A stretch of 64,000 nt of DNA from Phenylobacterium sp. (lineage in GTDB: Bacteria; Pseudomonadota; Alphaproteobacteria; Caulobacterales; Caulobacteraceae): assembly GCF_013911965.1 (NCBI RefSeq), contig NZ_JACESE010000004.1, forward strand, positions 1 to 64,000, written 5' to 3'. The notes under the pieces are model-generated. The model did no database searches. It had not been told where the DNA came from and saw only the letters and a list, made by a program, of their open reading frames with translations. The position numbers were made by a program, and so were the translations under genes. How positions within the stretch are numbered: position 1 is the stretch's first letter; every line of letters starts with the position of its first letter. Below are positions 7,620 through 17,187 of this stretch, one piece after another.

Positions 7620-8810
7620 ATGGCTGACTTTGGCGGCTCGGATCTGGACGCCTTCCGTACGGAAGTGCGCGACTGGATCGAAGCCAACTTCCCCAAGTCC
7701 CTGAAGGGCAAGGGCGGCATGATGATGCGCGAAGAGCGCACCGAGCCGACTCCGGACATGACCGCCTGGCGCAAGGCCATGGGCGAGAAGGGCTGGGGCA
7801 CGCCGACCTGGCCGAAGCAGTATGGCGGCGGCGGTCTGACGCCGGCCCATGCCCGCGTCATCCAGCAGGAGCTGGGCCGCGCCGGCGCCTACAACCCCAT
7901 CGGCGGCATGGGCGTGATGATGTTCGGCCCGACGCTGCTGGAGTACGGCACCGAGGCCCAGAAGCAGCAGCACATCCCGCCGATCGTGAAGGGCGAGCTG
8001 CAATGGTGCCAGGGCTTCTCCGAGCCGGGCGCCGGTTCCGACCTCGCCTCGCTGCAGACCCGCGCCGAGGACAAGGGCGACCACTACATCGTCAACGGCC
8101 AGAAGATCTGGACCTCCGGCGCCCAGTACGCCGACTGGTGCTTCTGCCTGGTGCGGACCGACACCACGAAGAAGCATGAAGGCATCTCCTTCGTGCTGTT
8201 CCCGATGACCACGCCCGGCGTGGAAGTCCGCCCGATCCCGCTGATCGCCGGCAACTCGCCCTTCTGCGAGACCTTCCTGACCGACGTCCGCGTCGAGAAG
8301 GATCAGGTGGTCGGCCCCGTGAACGGCGGCTGGACGGTGGCCAAGCGCCTCCTGCAGCACGAACGTTCGGGCCTGTCGGGCGCCGGCGGCGGCGGCGGCG
8401 GTCGTTCGCTGGTCAAGCTGGCCAAGGAGTATGTGGGCGTGGACGAAGCCGGCCGCCTGGCCGACAGCGACCTGCGCACCCGCGTGATCATGAACGAGAT
8501 CGACGGCCGCGCCTTCCAGCTCACCGCCCTGCGGGCGATGGCGGAGTCCAAGGCCAATTCCGGGCCTTCGGCGGCGACCTCGATCATGAAGAACGCCGGC
8601 ACCCGCTGGATGCAGGACCGCGCCGAACTGACCATCGAGCTGATGGGCCATCAGGGCCTGGGCTGGGAAGGCGACGACTTCACCGCTGAAGAACTGGCCG
8701 CCGTGCGCGGCTGGCTGGGCGGCAAGGCGACGACCATCTACGGCGGCTCGCAGGAGGTGCAGAACAACATCATCTCCAAGCGGATCCTCGGCCTGCCCGA
8801 TCCGAAATAA
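7620..8810 (+). CDS. Acyl-CoA dehydrogenase, large-subunit type (paralogue 4 of 5)
   Basis: 396 residues with WCQGFSEPGAGSDLASLQT, LLQHER (E248 as likely catalytic base) and the YGGSQEVQNNIISKRILGL ending. A Met/basic stretch (GGMMMREERTEP) near residue 33 and a poly-Gly insert after the LLQHER helix are particular to this copy. Only 32 nt separate it from paralogue 3, with a strong AAGGAG ribosome site in an AT-rich leader like that of paralogue 3. As the last of the four large-type genes it directly precedes the divergent small-type gene, the order expected if it forms an alpha2beta2 enzyme with that partner; that pairing is inferred. Confidence 0.85.
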   Translation: MADFGGSDLDAFRTEVRDWIEANFPKSLKGKGGMMMREERTEPTPDMTAWRKAMGEKGWGTPTWPKQYGGGGLTPAHARVIQQELGRAGAYNPIGGMGVMMFGPTLLEYGTEAQKQQHIPPIVKGELQWCQGFSEPGAGSDLASLQTRAEDKGDHYIVNGQKIWTSGAQYADWCFCLVRTDTTKKHEGISFVLFPMTTPGVEVRPIPLIAGNSPFCETFLTDVRVEKDQVVGPVNGGWTVAKRLLQHERSGLSGAGGGGGGRSLVKLAKEYVGVDEAGRLADSDLRTRVIMNEIDGRAFQLTALRAMAESKANSGPSAATSIMKNAGTRWMQDRAELTIELMGHQGLGWEGDDFTAEELAAVRGWLGGKATTIYGGSQEVQNNIISKRILGLPDPK

Positions 8811-8844
8811 GCCATCATCGAATTTTTATAGGGAATAGAAGAAC

Positions 8845-9981
8845 ATGGCCGTTCTCAACGAAGAACAGACGATGCTTCGCGACGCCGCGAAGAGCTGGGT
8901 GCAGGAAAAGTCGCCGGTCACCGCCTTCCGCAAGATGCGCGATAGCGGCGTGGAGCTGGGCTACGACGCCGCCGCCTGGAACGAAATGGCCGAGATGGGC
9001 TGGGCCGGCGTGATCATCCCCGAGGAATACGGCGGATCGAACTTCGGCTACCTCTCCATGGGCCTGATCCTGGAGGAAACCGGCCGCACCCTGACCGCCT
9101 CGCCCCTGCTGGCGTCCGGCCTGGCCGCGGCCTCGGCGCTCGTGCTCGGCGGCTCCGAGGAGCAGAAGTCGGAGTGGCTGCCGAAGATCGCCGGCGGCGA
9201 GATCGTCGGGACCCTGGCGGTGGACGAAGGCGCGCACCACGCGCCGGAGAAGGTCGCGCTCAAGGCTGAAAAGTCCGGCGCGGGCTACAAGCTGACGGGC
9301 GCGAAGTCCTTCGTGCTGGAAGGCCTGGCGGCCAACCTGCTGATCGTCTCGGCCCGCACCTCGGGCAAGCCGGGCGACACCGATGGCATCACCCTCTTCC
9401 TGGTCCCGGCTGACGCGGCGGGCGTGACGCGCAAGCGTCTGCACCTGGCCGACAGCCGCGGCGCGGCGAACATCGAGTTCGCCGGCGTGGAAGTGGGCGC
9501 CGACGCCGTCCTCGGCGAAGTCGACAAGGGCTGGCCGCTGCTGGAGAAGACCCTGGACCGCGCCCGCGCCGGCCTGGCCGCCGAAATGCTCGGCTCGGCC
9601 CTGCAGGCGTTCGAAACCACACTGGACTACCTCAAGGTCCGCGTGCAGTTCGGTCAGGTGATCGGCTCCTTCCAGGCGCTGCAGCACCGCGCGGCCAAGA
9701 TGTTCACCGATCTGGAGCTGGCCCGCTCGGCCGTCGAGGCCGCCCTGCAGGCCATCGACGCCGACACCCCGGACGTCCCGGAACTGGTCAGCCTGGCCAA
9801 GGCCAAGATGGGCGACGTCTTCCACCTCGTCTCCAACGAGATGGTCCAGATGCACGGCGGCATCGGCATGACCGACGCCCACGATGCGGGCTTCTACCTG
9901 AAGCGCGCCCGTGCGGCCGAGGCGGCCTATGGCAGCCAGTCCTACCATCGCGACCGCTACGCCCGCATCCAGGGCTACTGA
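8845..9981 (+). CDS. Acyl-CoA dehydrogenase, small-subunit type, probably non-catalytic (paralogue 5 of 5)
   Basis: 378 residues, clearly an acyl-CoA dehydrogenase fold (LNEEQTMLRD start, GAKSFVLEG middle, MHGGIGMTDAHDAGFYLKRA end) but diverged from the four preceding copies. Neither known catalytic glutamate position is filled: the helix-G motif reads TLDRARAGLA, and the C-terminal loop reads AYGSQSYHRD. This matches the small subunits of heteromeric enzymes such as PimD-type and actinobacterial steroid FadE pairs, which bind FAD jointly but do not carry the base. It follows paralogue 4 by 34 nt and is the last gene before a strong terminator, so it probably serves as partner for one or more of the upstream large subunits. 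Confidence 0.82.
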   Translation: MAVLNEEQTMLRDAAKSWVQEKSPVTAFRKMRDSGVELGYDAAAWNEMAEMGWAGVIIPEEYGGSNFGYLSMGLILEETGRTLTASPLLASGLAAASALVLGGSEEQKSEWLPKIAGGEIVGTLAVDEGAHHAPEKVALKAEKSGAGYKLTGAKSFVLEGLAANLLIVSARTSGKPGDTDGITLFLVPADAAGVTRKRLHLADSRGAANIEFAGVEVGADAVLGEVDKGWPLLEKTLDRARAGLAAEMLGSALQAFETTLDYLKVRVQFGQVIGSFQALQHRAAKMFTDLELARSAVEAALQAIDADTPDVPELVSLAKAKMGDVFHLVSNEMVQMHGGIGMTDAHDAGFYLKRARAAEAAYGSQSYHRDRYARIQGY

Positions 9982-10022
9982 GCCGCGTCCGGGCCGGAGC
10001 GCCCGGAAGGCTGAAGATCAGA

Positions 10023-10050
10023 CCCCCGGCCTCGCGGCCGGGGGTTTTTT
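10023..10050 (+). terminator. Rho-independent terminator of the acyl-CoA dehydrogenase array
   Basis: Perfect 9-bp GC stem (CCCCCGGCC / GGCCGGGGG) with loop TCGC followed by six T. It lies 41 nt after the fifth dehydrogenase gene and faces the convergent sigma-factor gene. Confidence 0.92.
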
Positions 10051-10057
10051 CTTGGGC

Positions 10058-11304
<1,247 letters not shown>

Positions 11305-11308
<4 letters not shown>

Positions 11309-11676
11309 GGCGTCAGCACGCCCTGGCGGAAGAGACCGACGGGCCGCAGTTCGTAGGCGCCGCCGGGATTGGCCGCCGCCAGTTCCTGGGCCGCCTCCAA
11401 CGCCTCCTCGAGGTTCTGACAGTCCAGGATGTAGAAGCCCAGCAGCTGCTCCTTGGTCTCGGCGAAGGGGCCGTCGAGGATCAGGGGCGGATCGGAATCC
11501 TTGCGCAGCGTCGTGGCGGCGGAGGTGGGCAGAAGCCGCGCCACGGGCCCCAGCCGGCCTTCCGCGGCGAGCTTCTCCTGGACCGCCTCCAGCTTCTCCA
11601 TGACCGCGTCGTCCTCGGCCTTGGACCAGCCGCCGACGACGGCTTCGGAGTGGTAGCAGAGCACGGCGTACAGCAT
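11305..11676 (-). CDS. DGPF/YCII-related domain protein linked to ECF42 sigma factor
   Basis: 123 residues, a single YCII-like ferredoxin-fold domain. The motif LDGPFAETKEQLLGFYILD names the DGPF subfamily that accompanies ECF42 sigma factors. Function is unknown; YCII-like proteins have a conserved His/Asp pocket suggesting enzymatic activity, and here YHSE near residue 8 and the DGPF aspartate are the candidates. The start ATG at 11676 follows a GGGAAAG ribosome site; upstream in-frame codons lack one. It is first in a two-gene unit with the sigma factor (4-nt overlap) and diverges from uppP, leaving a 150-nt shared promoter region. Confidence 0.85.
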
Positions 11677-11829
11677 GGGCGTCTTTCCCTTTCGGTCGGA
11701 GGACGCGCCAGTATGCCTCCAGCCGACACGCCGATCTGCAGAAAGTGGCGATTTCCCCAGCCAGGACCATCGGCCGCTATCCAACCTGCCGGATATTCGC
11801 TATCGGGGCCGCCTGCATCGGAGGGCGGC

Positions 11830-12636
11830 GTGGACCAGAATTCCCTTCTCAGCGTCATCGTGCTGGGGATCATCGAGGGCCTGACCGAGTTCCTGCCGGT
11901 CTCCTCCACAGGCCACCTGATCCTGGCCAGCGAGATCCTGGGCTTCAAGGGACCGGCGGAGTCCACCTTCAAGATCGTCGTCCAGCTGGGCGCGATCCTG
12001 GCGGTCCTGGTCGTCTATTTCCAACGCTTCTGGAACGCCGGCCTCGGGGCGCTGCAGGGACGCAGGCGCGACATCGCCTTCGCCCGCAACATCCTGCTCG
12101 CGGTCGTGCCGGCCATGGTCATCGGCGTCTTCGCCTATGACGGCATCAAGGCCCTGCTGGAATCGCCCATGGTCGTGGCCGTGGCCCTGATCGTCGGCGG
12201 GATCGCCATCCTGATCATCGAGCGCCTGGCGCCGCCGGCGAGGATCATGGAGATCGAAAGCCTGTCCTGGCTGAACGCCCTGACCATCGGGCTGGTGCAG
12301 TGCCTGGCCATGGTGCCCGGCGTCTCCCGGTCCGGCGCGACGATCATGGGATCCCTGCTGATGGGCGTGGAGCGCAAGACGGCGGCGGAGTTCACCTTCT
12401 TCCTGGCCGCGCCGACCATGGTGGCGGCCACCGCCTACGATCTCTACAAGTCCTGGGATCAGCTGAACTTCGACGACTTCACGGCGATCGCCATCGGCTT
12501 CGTGGTGGCCTTCCTGACGGCCCTGCTGGTGGTCAAGAGCCTGGTCGCCGTGGTCGGCCGCTACGGCTTCGCGCCGTTCGCCTGGTACCGGATCGTGCTC
12601 GGCTCCGTCGCCGCCGTCCTGCTGCTGGCGACCTGA
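11830..12636 (+). CDS. uppP: Undecaprenyl-diphosphate phosphatase
   Basis: 268 residues, about eight hydrophobic segments, matching the BacA/UppP family. It removes a phosphate from undecaprenyl diphosphate so that the lipid carrier can be reused for peptidoglycan and other envelope polymers, and confers bacitracin tolerance when abundant. The two family signatures are clear: EGLTEFLPVSSTGH (residues 14-27) and PGVSRSGAT (about 160-168), carrying the active-site Glu, His, Ser and Arg. Start is GTG at 11830 with GGAGGG immediately upstream. Transcribed alone, divergently from the DGPF/ECF42 pair. Confidence 0.95.
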   Translation: MDQNSLLSVIVLGIIEGLTEFLPVSSTGHLILASEILGFKGPAESTFKIVVQLGAILAVLVVYFQRFWNAGLGALQGRRRDIAFARNILLAVVPAMVIGVFAYDGIKALLESPMVVAVALIVGGIAILIIERLAPPARIMEIESLSWLNALTIGLVQCLAMVPGVSRSGATIMGSLLMGVERKTAAEFTFFLAAPTMVAATAYDLYKSWDQLNFDDFTAIAIGFVVAFLTALLVVKSLVAVVGRYGFAPFAWYRIVLGSVAAVLLLAT

Positions 12637-12701
12637 TTTCGTTCAGGAACCGGCTTGGCCATTCGCCGGTTTTATTGGCGGGCATCCGGAAGGACATCGC
12701 C

Positions 12702-13199
12702 ATGAGCGCAATCGCGAACGACACGGCCGCCGTCGAACGGCGGCTGTGGAACGAGATCGAAAACCATCAGATCGGCATGCTGGGCGTGGTCGGCGGCGCC
12801 CCGCACCATCTGCAGCCGATGACCGCCTTCGCCGAACCCGACGCCAGCCGCCTGTGGTTCTTCACCCGCGACGACACCGATCTCGTGCGTGAAATCGGCG
12901 ATGGACACTCCGCCATGTTCGTCTTTCAGCAGCGCGACTTCCGGGCCTGCGTGGCCGGCCGGCTGACGGTCCGGCACGACCGTGCGCGGATGGACAAGTA
13001 CTGGAACGCCGTGGTGGCGGCCTGGTACCCGGACGGCAAGGACGACCCTCATCTGACCCTGCTCTGCATGGAATGCGCCGACGCGCAGGTCTGGGTCTCC
13101 GAAGCTGGCCCCATACGTTTCGCCTGGGAGATCGCCAAGGCCAACGCCACCGGCCATCAGCCCGATCTCGGCGGCCGCACCGAGGTGCGCTTCCACTGA
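12702..13199 (+). CDS. General stress protein 26-like flavin-binding (pyridoxamine oxidase-fold) protein
   Basis: 165 residues with the split-barrel fold of the pyridoxamine 5'-phosphate oxidase superfamily, in the COG3871 general stress protein group: VERRLWNEIENHQIGMLGVV near the start, LWFFTRDDTDLVREI and YWNAVVAAWYPDGKDDPHLTLL in the middle and end. Such proteins bind FMN or a related cofactor; reactions are mostly unknown. The ATG at 12702 follows AAGGACATCGCC. It stands 65 nt after uppP in the same direction, so it may be read from the uppP promoter, but no functional link is evident. Confidence 0.82.
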   Translation: MSAIANDTAAVERRLWNEIENHQIGMLGVVGGAPHHLQPMTAFAEPDASRLWFFTRDDTDLVREIGDGHSAMFVFQQRDFRACVAGRLTVRHDRARMDKYWNAVVAAWYPDGKDDPHLTLLCMECADAQVWVSEAGPIRFAWEIAKANATGHQPDLGGRTEVRFH

Positions 13200-13220
13200 C
13201 TTGAGCCACTGGCCGGCGAG

Positions 13221-13242
13221 CGGCCCCGCACCTGCGGGGCCG
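13221..13242 (+). terminator. Probable terminator hairpin
   Basis: GC-rich stem CGGCCCCGC / GCGGGGCCG with a 4-nt loop, 21 nt after the stress-protein stop. The following TTCGTCTTT is only a weak T tract. Confidence 0.5.
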
Positions 13243-13493
13243 TTCGTCTTTGCGGGTGATCGCGCCAGGACAGGCCGCCGTGGACGCCGGTCAGGAAAAA
13301 GAATAGGCCCCCTGCGAAAGTCGGATATCCGACATTGCCCTCCCTTCCCCTGCCCGTGTCGCAGGGAAGACCTTCGAGCGCAGGTGGAAGTTCTCCTTTG
13401 TTCTTCAATATATGTGTCGAGTCCTCGACAAACTTTCAGCTAAGGCCTCGGTAACTTGAAACCTCCGCCGTAGGGCGGCGTTTTGATTCCCCG
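13243..13493. other. Gene-free stretch with palindromes upstream of the Crp-family gene
   Basis: I see no convincing gene in these 250 nt. They hold a perfect 14-bp palindrome GTCGGATATCCGAC (13320-13333), flanked by an 8-bp inverted repeat CCCTGCGA / TCGCAGGG (13310-13317 and 13359-13366), and a second palindrome TGTCGAG-TC-CTCGACA (13415-13430) 63 nt before the regulator start. The stretch around 13400-13420 is AT-rich, as a promoter would be. These may be operators or a structured RNA. Confidence 0.4.
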
Positions 13494-14240
13494 ATGCAGA
13501 GGCCCATTCCCCAGTTGCAGAACAGGCTCCTTGCCGCCCTTCCCGCAGGCGAGCTGGCACGACTCTCGCCGCACCTCTCTGCGGTGGAGCTGGGCCGGGG
13601 GCGCACGATCTGCGAGCCCGGCGATCCCATTGAACAGGCCTATTTTCCGGTGACAGGCGTCATCTCGCTGATGACCCTGATGGAGAACGGCGCAGCCATC
13701 GAGTCGGCGATGATCGGACCGGAAGGGGCGTTCGGCCTGGCGGCCGCCGCCGCGCCGCGGGTCGCGCAGGGCCGCGCCGTGGTCCAGTCGCCCCTACGGG
13801 CCTATCGCATCGGGATCGGACCGCTGCACGAATTCTGGCTGACCAGCGCGACCCTGCGCCAGCTCGCGGACCGGCACGGCGAGGGGCTCTACGCCCATGC
13901 GGCCCAGTCGGTGGCGTGCAACGCGCTGCACTCGGTGGAGGAGCGGTTCTGCCGGTGGCTGCTGTCCTGCCACGACCGCATCGATGGCGACACCCTGGCC
14001 CTCACCCAGGAATTCCTGGCCGACATGCTCGGCGTGCAGCGGACCACCGTCACGGCCGTCGCCCGGTCGCTGCAGGAAAAGGGGGCGATCCGCTATCGCC
14101 GCGGCCAGGTCGACATCATCGACCGCAGCGTTCTCGAGGCCGGCGCCTGCGAATGCTACGGCGTGGTGCGCCGCGCCTATGACCGGCTGATCCCGCCAAG
14201 CTCCCAGGAGGTCAGAGCGGAAACCGCAGCTCAGCTCTGA
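13494..14240 (+). CDS. Crp/Fnr-family transcriptional regulator
   Basis: 248 residues: cyclic-nucleotide-like sensor barrel about residues 15-130 (CEPGDPIEQAYFPVTGVISL), dimer helix, then a winged helix-turn-helix about 160-225 (LTQEFLADMLGVQRTTVTAV). It lacks an Fnr-type N-terminal cysteine cluster, so iron-sulfur oxygen sensing is unlikely; the ligand cannot be told. Many alphaproteobacterial relatives with this FPVTGVISLM pattern respond to light, stress or nutrient state without a known effector. The start is the first ATG after an AT-rich palindrome-bearing leader; no strong ribosome site is visible. Its 3' end overlaps the convergent kinase gene by 29 nt. Confidence 0.85.
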   Translation: MQRPIPQLQNRLLAALPAGELARLSPHLSAVELGRGRTICEPGDPIEQAYFPVTGVISLMTLMENGAAIESAMIGPEGAFGLAAAAAPRVAQGRAVVQSPLRAYRIGIGPLHEFWLTSATLRQLADRHGEGLYAHAAQSVACNALHSVEERFCRWLLSCHDRIDGDTLALTQEFLADMLGVQRTTVTAVARSLQEKGAIRYRRGQVDIIDRSVLEAGACECYGVVRRAYDRLIPPSSQEVRAETAAQL

Positions 14241-14811
14241 CGCCGCCGCCCGGCGCCGCAGCCATGGTCAGCTTTCCGCGCACCTGAGCCGCCAGGCTTC
14301 GGGCGAGCCAGAGGCCGAAGCCCTCCCGCAGCGCGGCGCCCGGCAGGCCTGGTCCGTTGTCGCTCACCGTAAGGACGATGTCGGTCTCGCCATCGCGATC
14401 CAGGCTGATGCGCAATACGGGCGGCGGGTCGTCGCGCAGGCCGTGCGTCAGGGCGTTGGCGATCAGCTCGCCGGTGACCAGCGCCAGGGTCGAGGCGGCC
14501 TGGTCCCGGACCTTCAAAGAGCCGGCTTCCACCCGCACTTCGATCTCCTGACCCGCCCGACGCCGCCGCCAGACCGGCGCCATGTCGTTCAGATAGGCTC
14601 CGAAGTCGACGCCGTCGGCCGCACGCTGGCGCTCGAGCGCCCCCAGGGCGCCGATGGCCTCGGCCATCCAGACCATCTGGCGGCGCGCCTCTGCGTCGGT
14701 CGACCGCTGGCCGCGCATCCGCGCAAGCGTCGCCAGCAGCTGCAACGTGTTGGCGGTGCGATGCCGCACCTCCGAGGCCGACTCCGCAGCCGGCCCGTCC
14801 TGTTCCGCCAT
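14212..14811 (-). CDS. Small HisKA_2-type sensor histidine kinase without sensor domain
   Basis: 199 residues. A HisKA_2 dimerisation/phosphoacceptor segment (EVRHRTANTLQLLATLARM, His17 as the likely phosphorylation site) is followed by an HATPase domain with N-box ELIANALTHG and G-box VSDNGPGLP. Kinases of this family feed general stress and light responses in Alphaproteobacteria. There is no input domain and no response regulator nearby, so it may act as a soluble partner of other proteins or as a phosphotransferase. I prefer the ATG at 14811, with GGGGGC upstream, over 14844, which has no ribosome site. Convergent with the Crp-type gene. Confidence 0.75.
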   Translation of the reverse strand: MAEQDGPAAESASEVRHRTANTLQLLATLARMRGQRSTDAEARRQMVWMAEAIGALGALERQRAADGVDFGAYLNDMAPVWRRRRAGQEIEVRVEAGSLKVRDQAASTLALVTGELIANALTHGLRDDPPPVLRISLDRDGETDIVLTVSDNGPGLPGAALREGFGLWLARSLAAQVRGKLTMAAAPGGGVRAELRFPL

Positions 14812-14927
14812 CCTTGAAGCCCCCTGACGCCTCCCACTAAACATGCGTCGGGCGGGAGGGTTTGTCGCCTGGACGACTTATCGCAGGTTAAGCCGCACCT
14901 GCGTCGCTCACGCCTGCGGCGAAAGGA

Positions 14928-16421
14928 TCAGTATCGCAGGCGCGGCAGGCCCGCGAGAGCCGTCAGGGCCTCGACATCCAGCGCCGCCTCCAGGGCCTGC
15001 GCGATCTCGTTGAGCGCCGTGTCCACGGCCGCGGAATGCGCTGTCGGCCGGACGCCGGCGACGCCTGCGCCGATCAGGGCGGCGCGCGCGGCGGGCATGT
15101 CGAACAGGCCGTGCAGATAGGAGCCGGCGATGCGGCCGTCGGCGGTGACGGCGCCGTCGGGCGCGCCGCTCTCCAGCCAGGCGAAGGGCCGCGCCATGTC
15201 CGGCCCCGTGGTGCGGCCGACATGCATCTCGTAGCCCCGCACCGGCGCGCCCCCCGCCAGCCGCCCGTCCGCCAGCGCCAGCCGCTTCTCGCCCGTCAGC
15301 ACGGTTTCGACGTCCAGCAGTCCAAGACCCGGCGCCTCCCCGGCCGGCCCCTCGACGCCGTCGGGATCCATCACCCTGCGCCCCAGCATCTGAAACCCGG
15401 CGCAGACGCCCAGAACGCGCCCGCCGCGCCGCACGTGGGCCAGGAGGTCGATGTCCCAGCCCTGCCGCCGCAGGAAGGCGAGATCGGCGAGCGTCGCCTT
15501 GCTGCCCGGCAGGATGACCAGGTCGGCGTCGCCCGGCAGGGGCCGGCCCGGCGGCACGAAGGCGAAGTCGACCTCCGGCTCCGCGCGCAGGGGATCGAAG
15601 TCGTCGAAGTTGGCGATCCGCGACAGCATCGGCACCACGATGCGGACGCGGCGGCGCGGGCCTTCGGCTTCGCGCTCCAGCACCACGGCGTCCTCCGCCG
15701 GCAGGCGCCGCGCGGCCGAAAGCCAGGGGACGAGGCCGAAATCGCGCCAGCCGGTGCGCCGCACGATCTCGGTCCGGCCGTCGTCGAACAGGCTGGCGTC
15801 GCCGCGGAACTTGTTGATCAGGAAACCGCCGATCATGGCGCGGTCTTCGGGGTCCAGCACAGCGTGCGCCCCGACCAGGGCGGCGATGACGTGGCCCCTG
15901 TCGATGTCGCCGGCCAGAACCACGGGCACGCCGGCGGCGCGCGCAAAGCCCATATTGGCGATGTCGCCGGCGCGGAGGTTGATCTCGGCCGGACTGCCGG
16001 CGCCTTCGACGACCACCAGGTCGGCCTGTCTCCTGAGGCGTTCGAAGCTCTCCAGCACGGTCGGCAGCAGCGCCGCCTTGCGCCCCTGATAGTCCCGCGC
16101 GGCCCAGGCGCCGGCCATCCGCCCCTGCACGACGAGCTGGGCGCCGACATCGCTCTGCGGTTTCAGAAGCACCGGGTTCATATCGGTCGTCGGCGGGGTG
16201 CGGCAGGCCAGCGCCTGCAGGGCCTGGGCGCGGCCGATCTCGCCGCCGTCGGCGGTGACGGCGGCGTTGTTGGACATGTTCTGCGGCTTGAACGGCCGGA
16301 CCGCGAGGCCGCGGTTGGCGAACAGGCGGCAGAGGCCGGCGACCAGCACGGACTTGCCCACGTCGGAGCCGCAGCCCTGAATCATCAGGGCGCCGGCGTG
16401 GCGGGCCCTAGGATCGGACAC
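14928..16421 (-). CDS. cobQ: Cobyric acid synthase
   Basis: 497 residues. CobQ amidates the b, d, e and g side chains of adenosylcobyrinic a,c-diamide with glutamine and ATP. N-terminal P-loop-like synthetase domain ([20 protein letters not shown]), [10 protein letters not shown], then a C-terminal class-I glutamine amidotransferase domain with [10 protein letters not shown] (nucleophile Cys) and SYLHGLF (His). Last gene of the riboswitch-controlled B12 unit, overlapping the preceding ATPase gene. Start GTG at 16421 has GAGG at good spacing; a TTG at 16436 is possible. Its place after btuFCD suggests a role in completing imported or salvaged corrinoids; other cob genes are not in view. Confidence 0.93.
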   Translation of the reverse strand: MSDPRARHAGALMIQGCGSDVGKSVLVAGLCRLFANRGLAVRPFKPQNMSNNAAVTADGGEIGRAQALQALACRTPPTTDMNPVLLKPQSDVGAQLVVQGRMAGAWAARDYQGRKAALLPTVLESFERLRRQADLVVVEGAGSPAEINLRAGDIANMGFARAAGVPVVLAGDIDRGHVIAALVGAHAVLDPEDRAMIGGFLINKFRGDASLFDDGRTEIVRRTGWRDFGLVPWLSAARRLPAEDAVVLEREAEGPRRRVRIVVPMLSRIANFDDFDPLRAEPEVDFAFVPPGRPLPGDADLVILPGSKATLADLAFLRRQGWDIDLLAHVRRGGRVLGVCAGFQMLGRRVMDPDGVEGPAGEAPGLGLLDVETVLTGEKRLALADGRLAGGAPVRGYEMHVGRTTGPDMARPFAWLESGAPDGAVTADGRIAGSYLHGLFDMPAARAALIGAGVAGVRPTAHSAAVDTALNEIAQALEAALDVEALTALAGLPRLRY

Positions 16422-17187
16422 GGCCCTGAACCTCAAGCCTCAGATCCTGGCCGGCGCCGGTGATGCTCGCCTCGACGCCGTAGACGCGGGCCAGCACCTG
16501 CGAGGTCAGGGCCTGCGCCGGCGGACCGTCGGCCACGACGGCGCCGCGCCACAGCACGATGAGGCGGTCGGCGAAGCGCGCCGCCAGGGCCAGGTCATGC
16601 AGGGTGACCACCACGCCCCGTCCCTCGGCGGCGAGACCGCGGAGCAGGTGAAGCGCATCGAGCTGGTGGCCGATGTCGAGCCCCGTCAGCGGCTCGTCGG
16701 CGAGCAGCCACCGGGGATCGCCGGCAAGCGCCCGGGCGAGCAGCACCCGCGCCCGCTCTCCCCCCGAGAGGGTGGAGACGAGCCGGTCGCCGAAGTCGGT
16801 CATGCCGGTGCGCGCCAGGGCCTGGTCGATGGCGGTCGCGTCATCGGCCGAAAGCCCGCGCGCACCGATGAAGGGGGTGCGGCCCAGCCCCACCAGAATG
16901 CGCACCTCGACGGGCCAGGCGACCTCCGGCGACTGCTCCAGGAAGGCGATGGCCCGAGCGCGCTCACGCGGCGGCAGTTCGAGGATGGGCCGGCCGTCCA
17001 GCTCCACCCGCCCCCGCTCCGCCCGCTCCAGCCCCGCCAGACGCGACAGCAGGGTCGACTTCCCCGCTCCGTTGGGGCCGACGATCGCCGTCAGGTTCCC
17101 GGGCCGCAGCTCCAGGTCCAGGCCGTTCAGTATGGTTCGCCCGCCGAGTGCGACGGTCAGGTCGATGGCGCGGATCGTCTCGCTCAC
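16408..17187 (-). CDS. btuD: Cobalamin ABC transporter, ATP-binding subunit
   Basis: 259 residues of the FecE/BtuD class of ABC ATPases. Walker [10 protein letters not shown] (about residues 37-45), Q-loop LEQSPEV, signature LSGGERARV, Walker [11 protein letters not shown] and switch histidine VVVTLHD are all intact. Powers import of B12 (or a related corrinoid) through the BtuC-like permease, with which it shares an ATGA overlap at 17184-17187. The family also serves iron siderophores and haem; the B12 assignment rests on the cobalamin riboswitch, BtuB-like receptor and cobQ in the same unit. Confidence 0.88.
   Translation of the reverse strand: MSETIRAIDLTVALGGRTILNGLDLELRPGNLTAIVGPNGAGKSTLLSRLAGLERAERGRVELDGRPILELPPRERARAIAFLEQSPEVAWPVEVRILVGLGRTPFIGARGLSADDATAIDQALARTGMTDFGDRLVSTLSGGERARVLLARALAGDPRWLLADEPLTGLDIGHQLDALHLLRGLAAEGRGVVVTLHDLALAARFADRLIVLWRGAVVADGPPAQALTSQVLARVYGVEASITGAGQDLRLEVQGRVRS

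Noticed and set aside
3834-8651. Series of long minus-strand frames under the acyl-CoA dehydrogenase array
   Set aside because: They mirror each other only because the sense genes are paralogues; no conserved domains and no ribosome sites.
13157-13443. Small frames on both strands in the gene-free stretch
   Set aside because: No ribosome sites, no conserved pattern, and they would cover palindromes that fit a regulatory region better.
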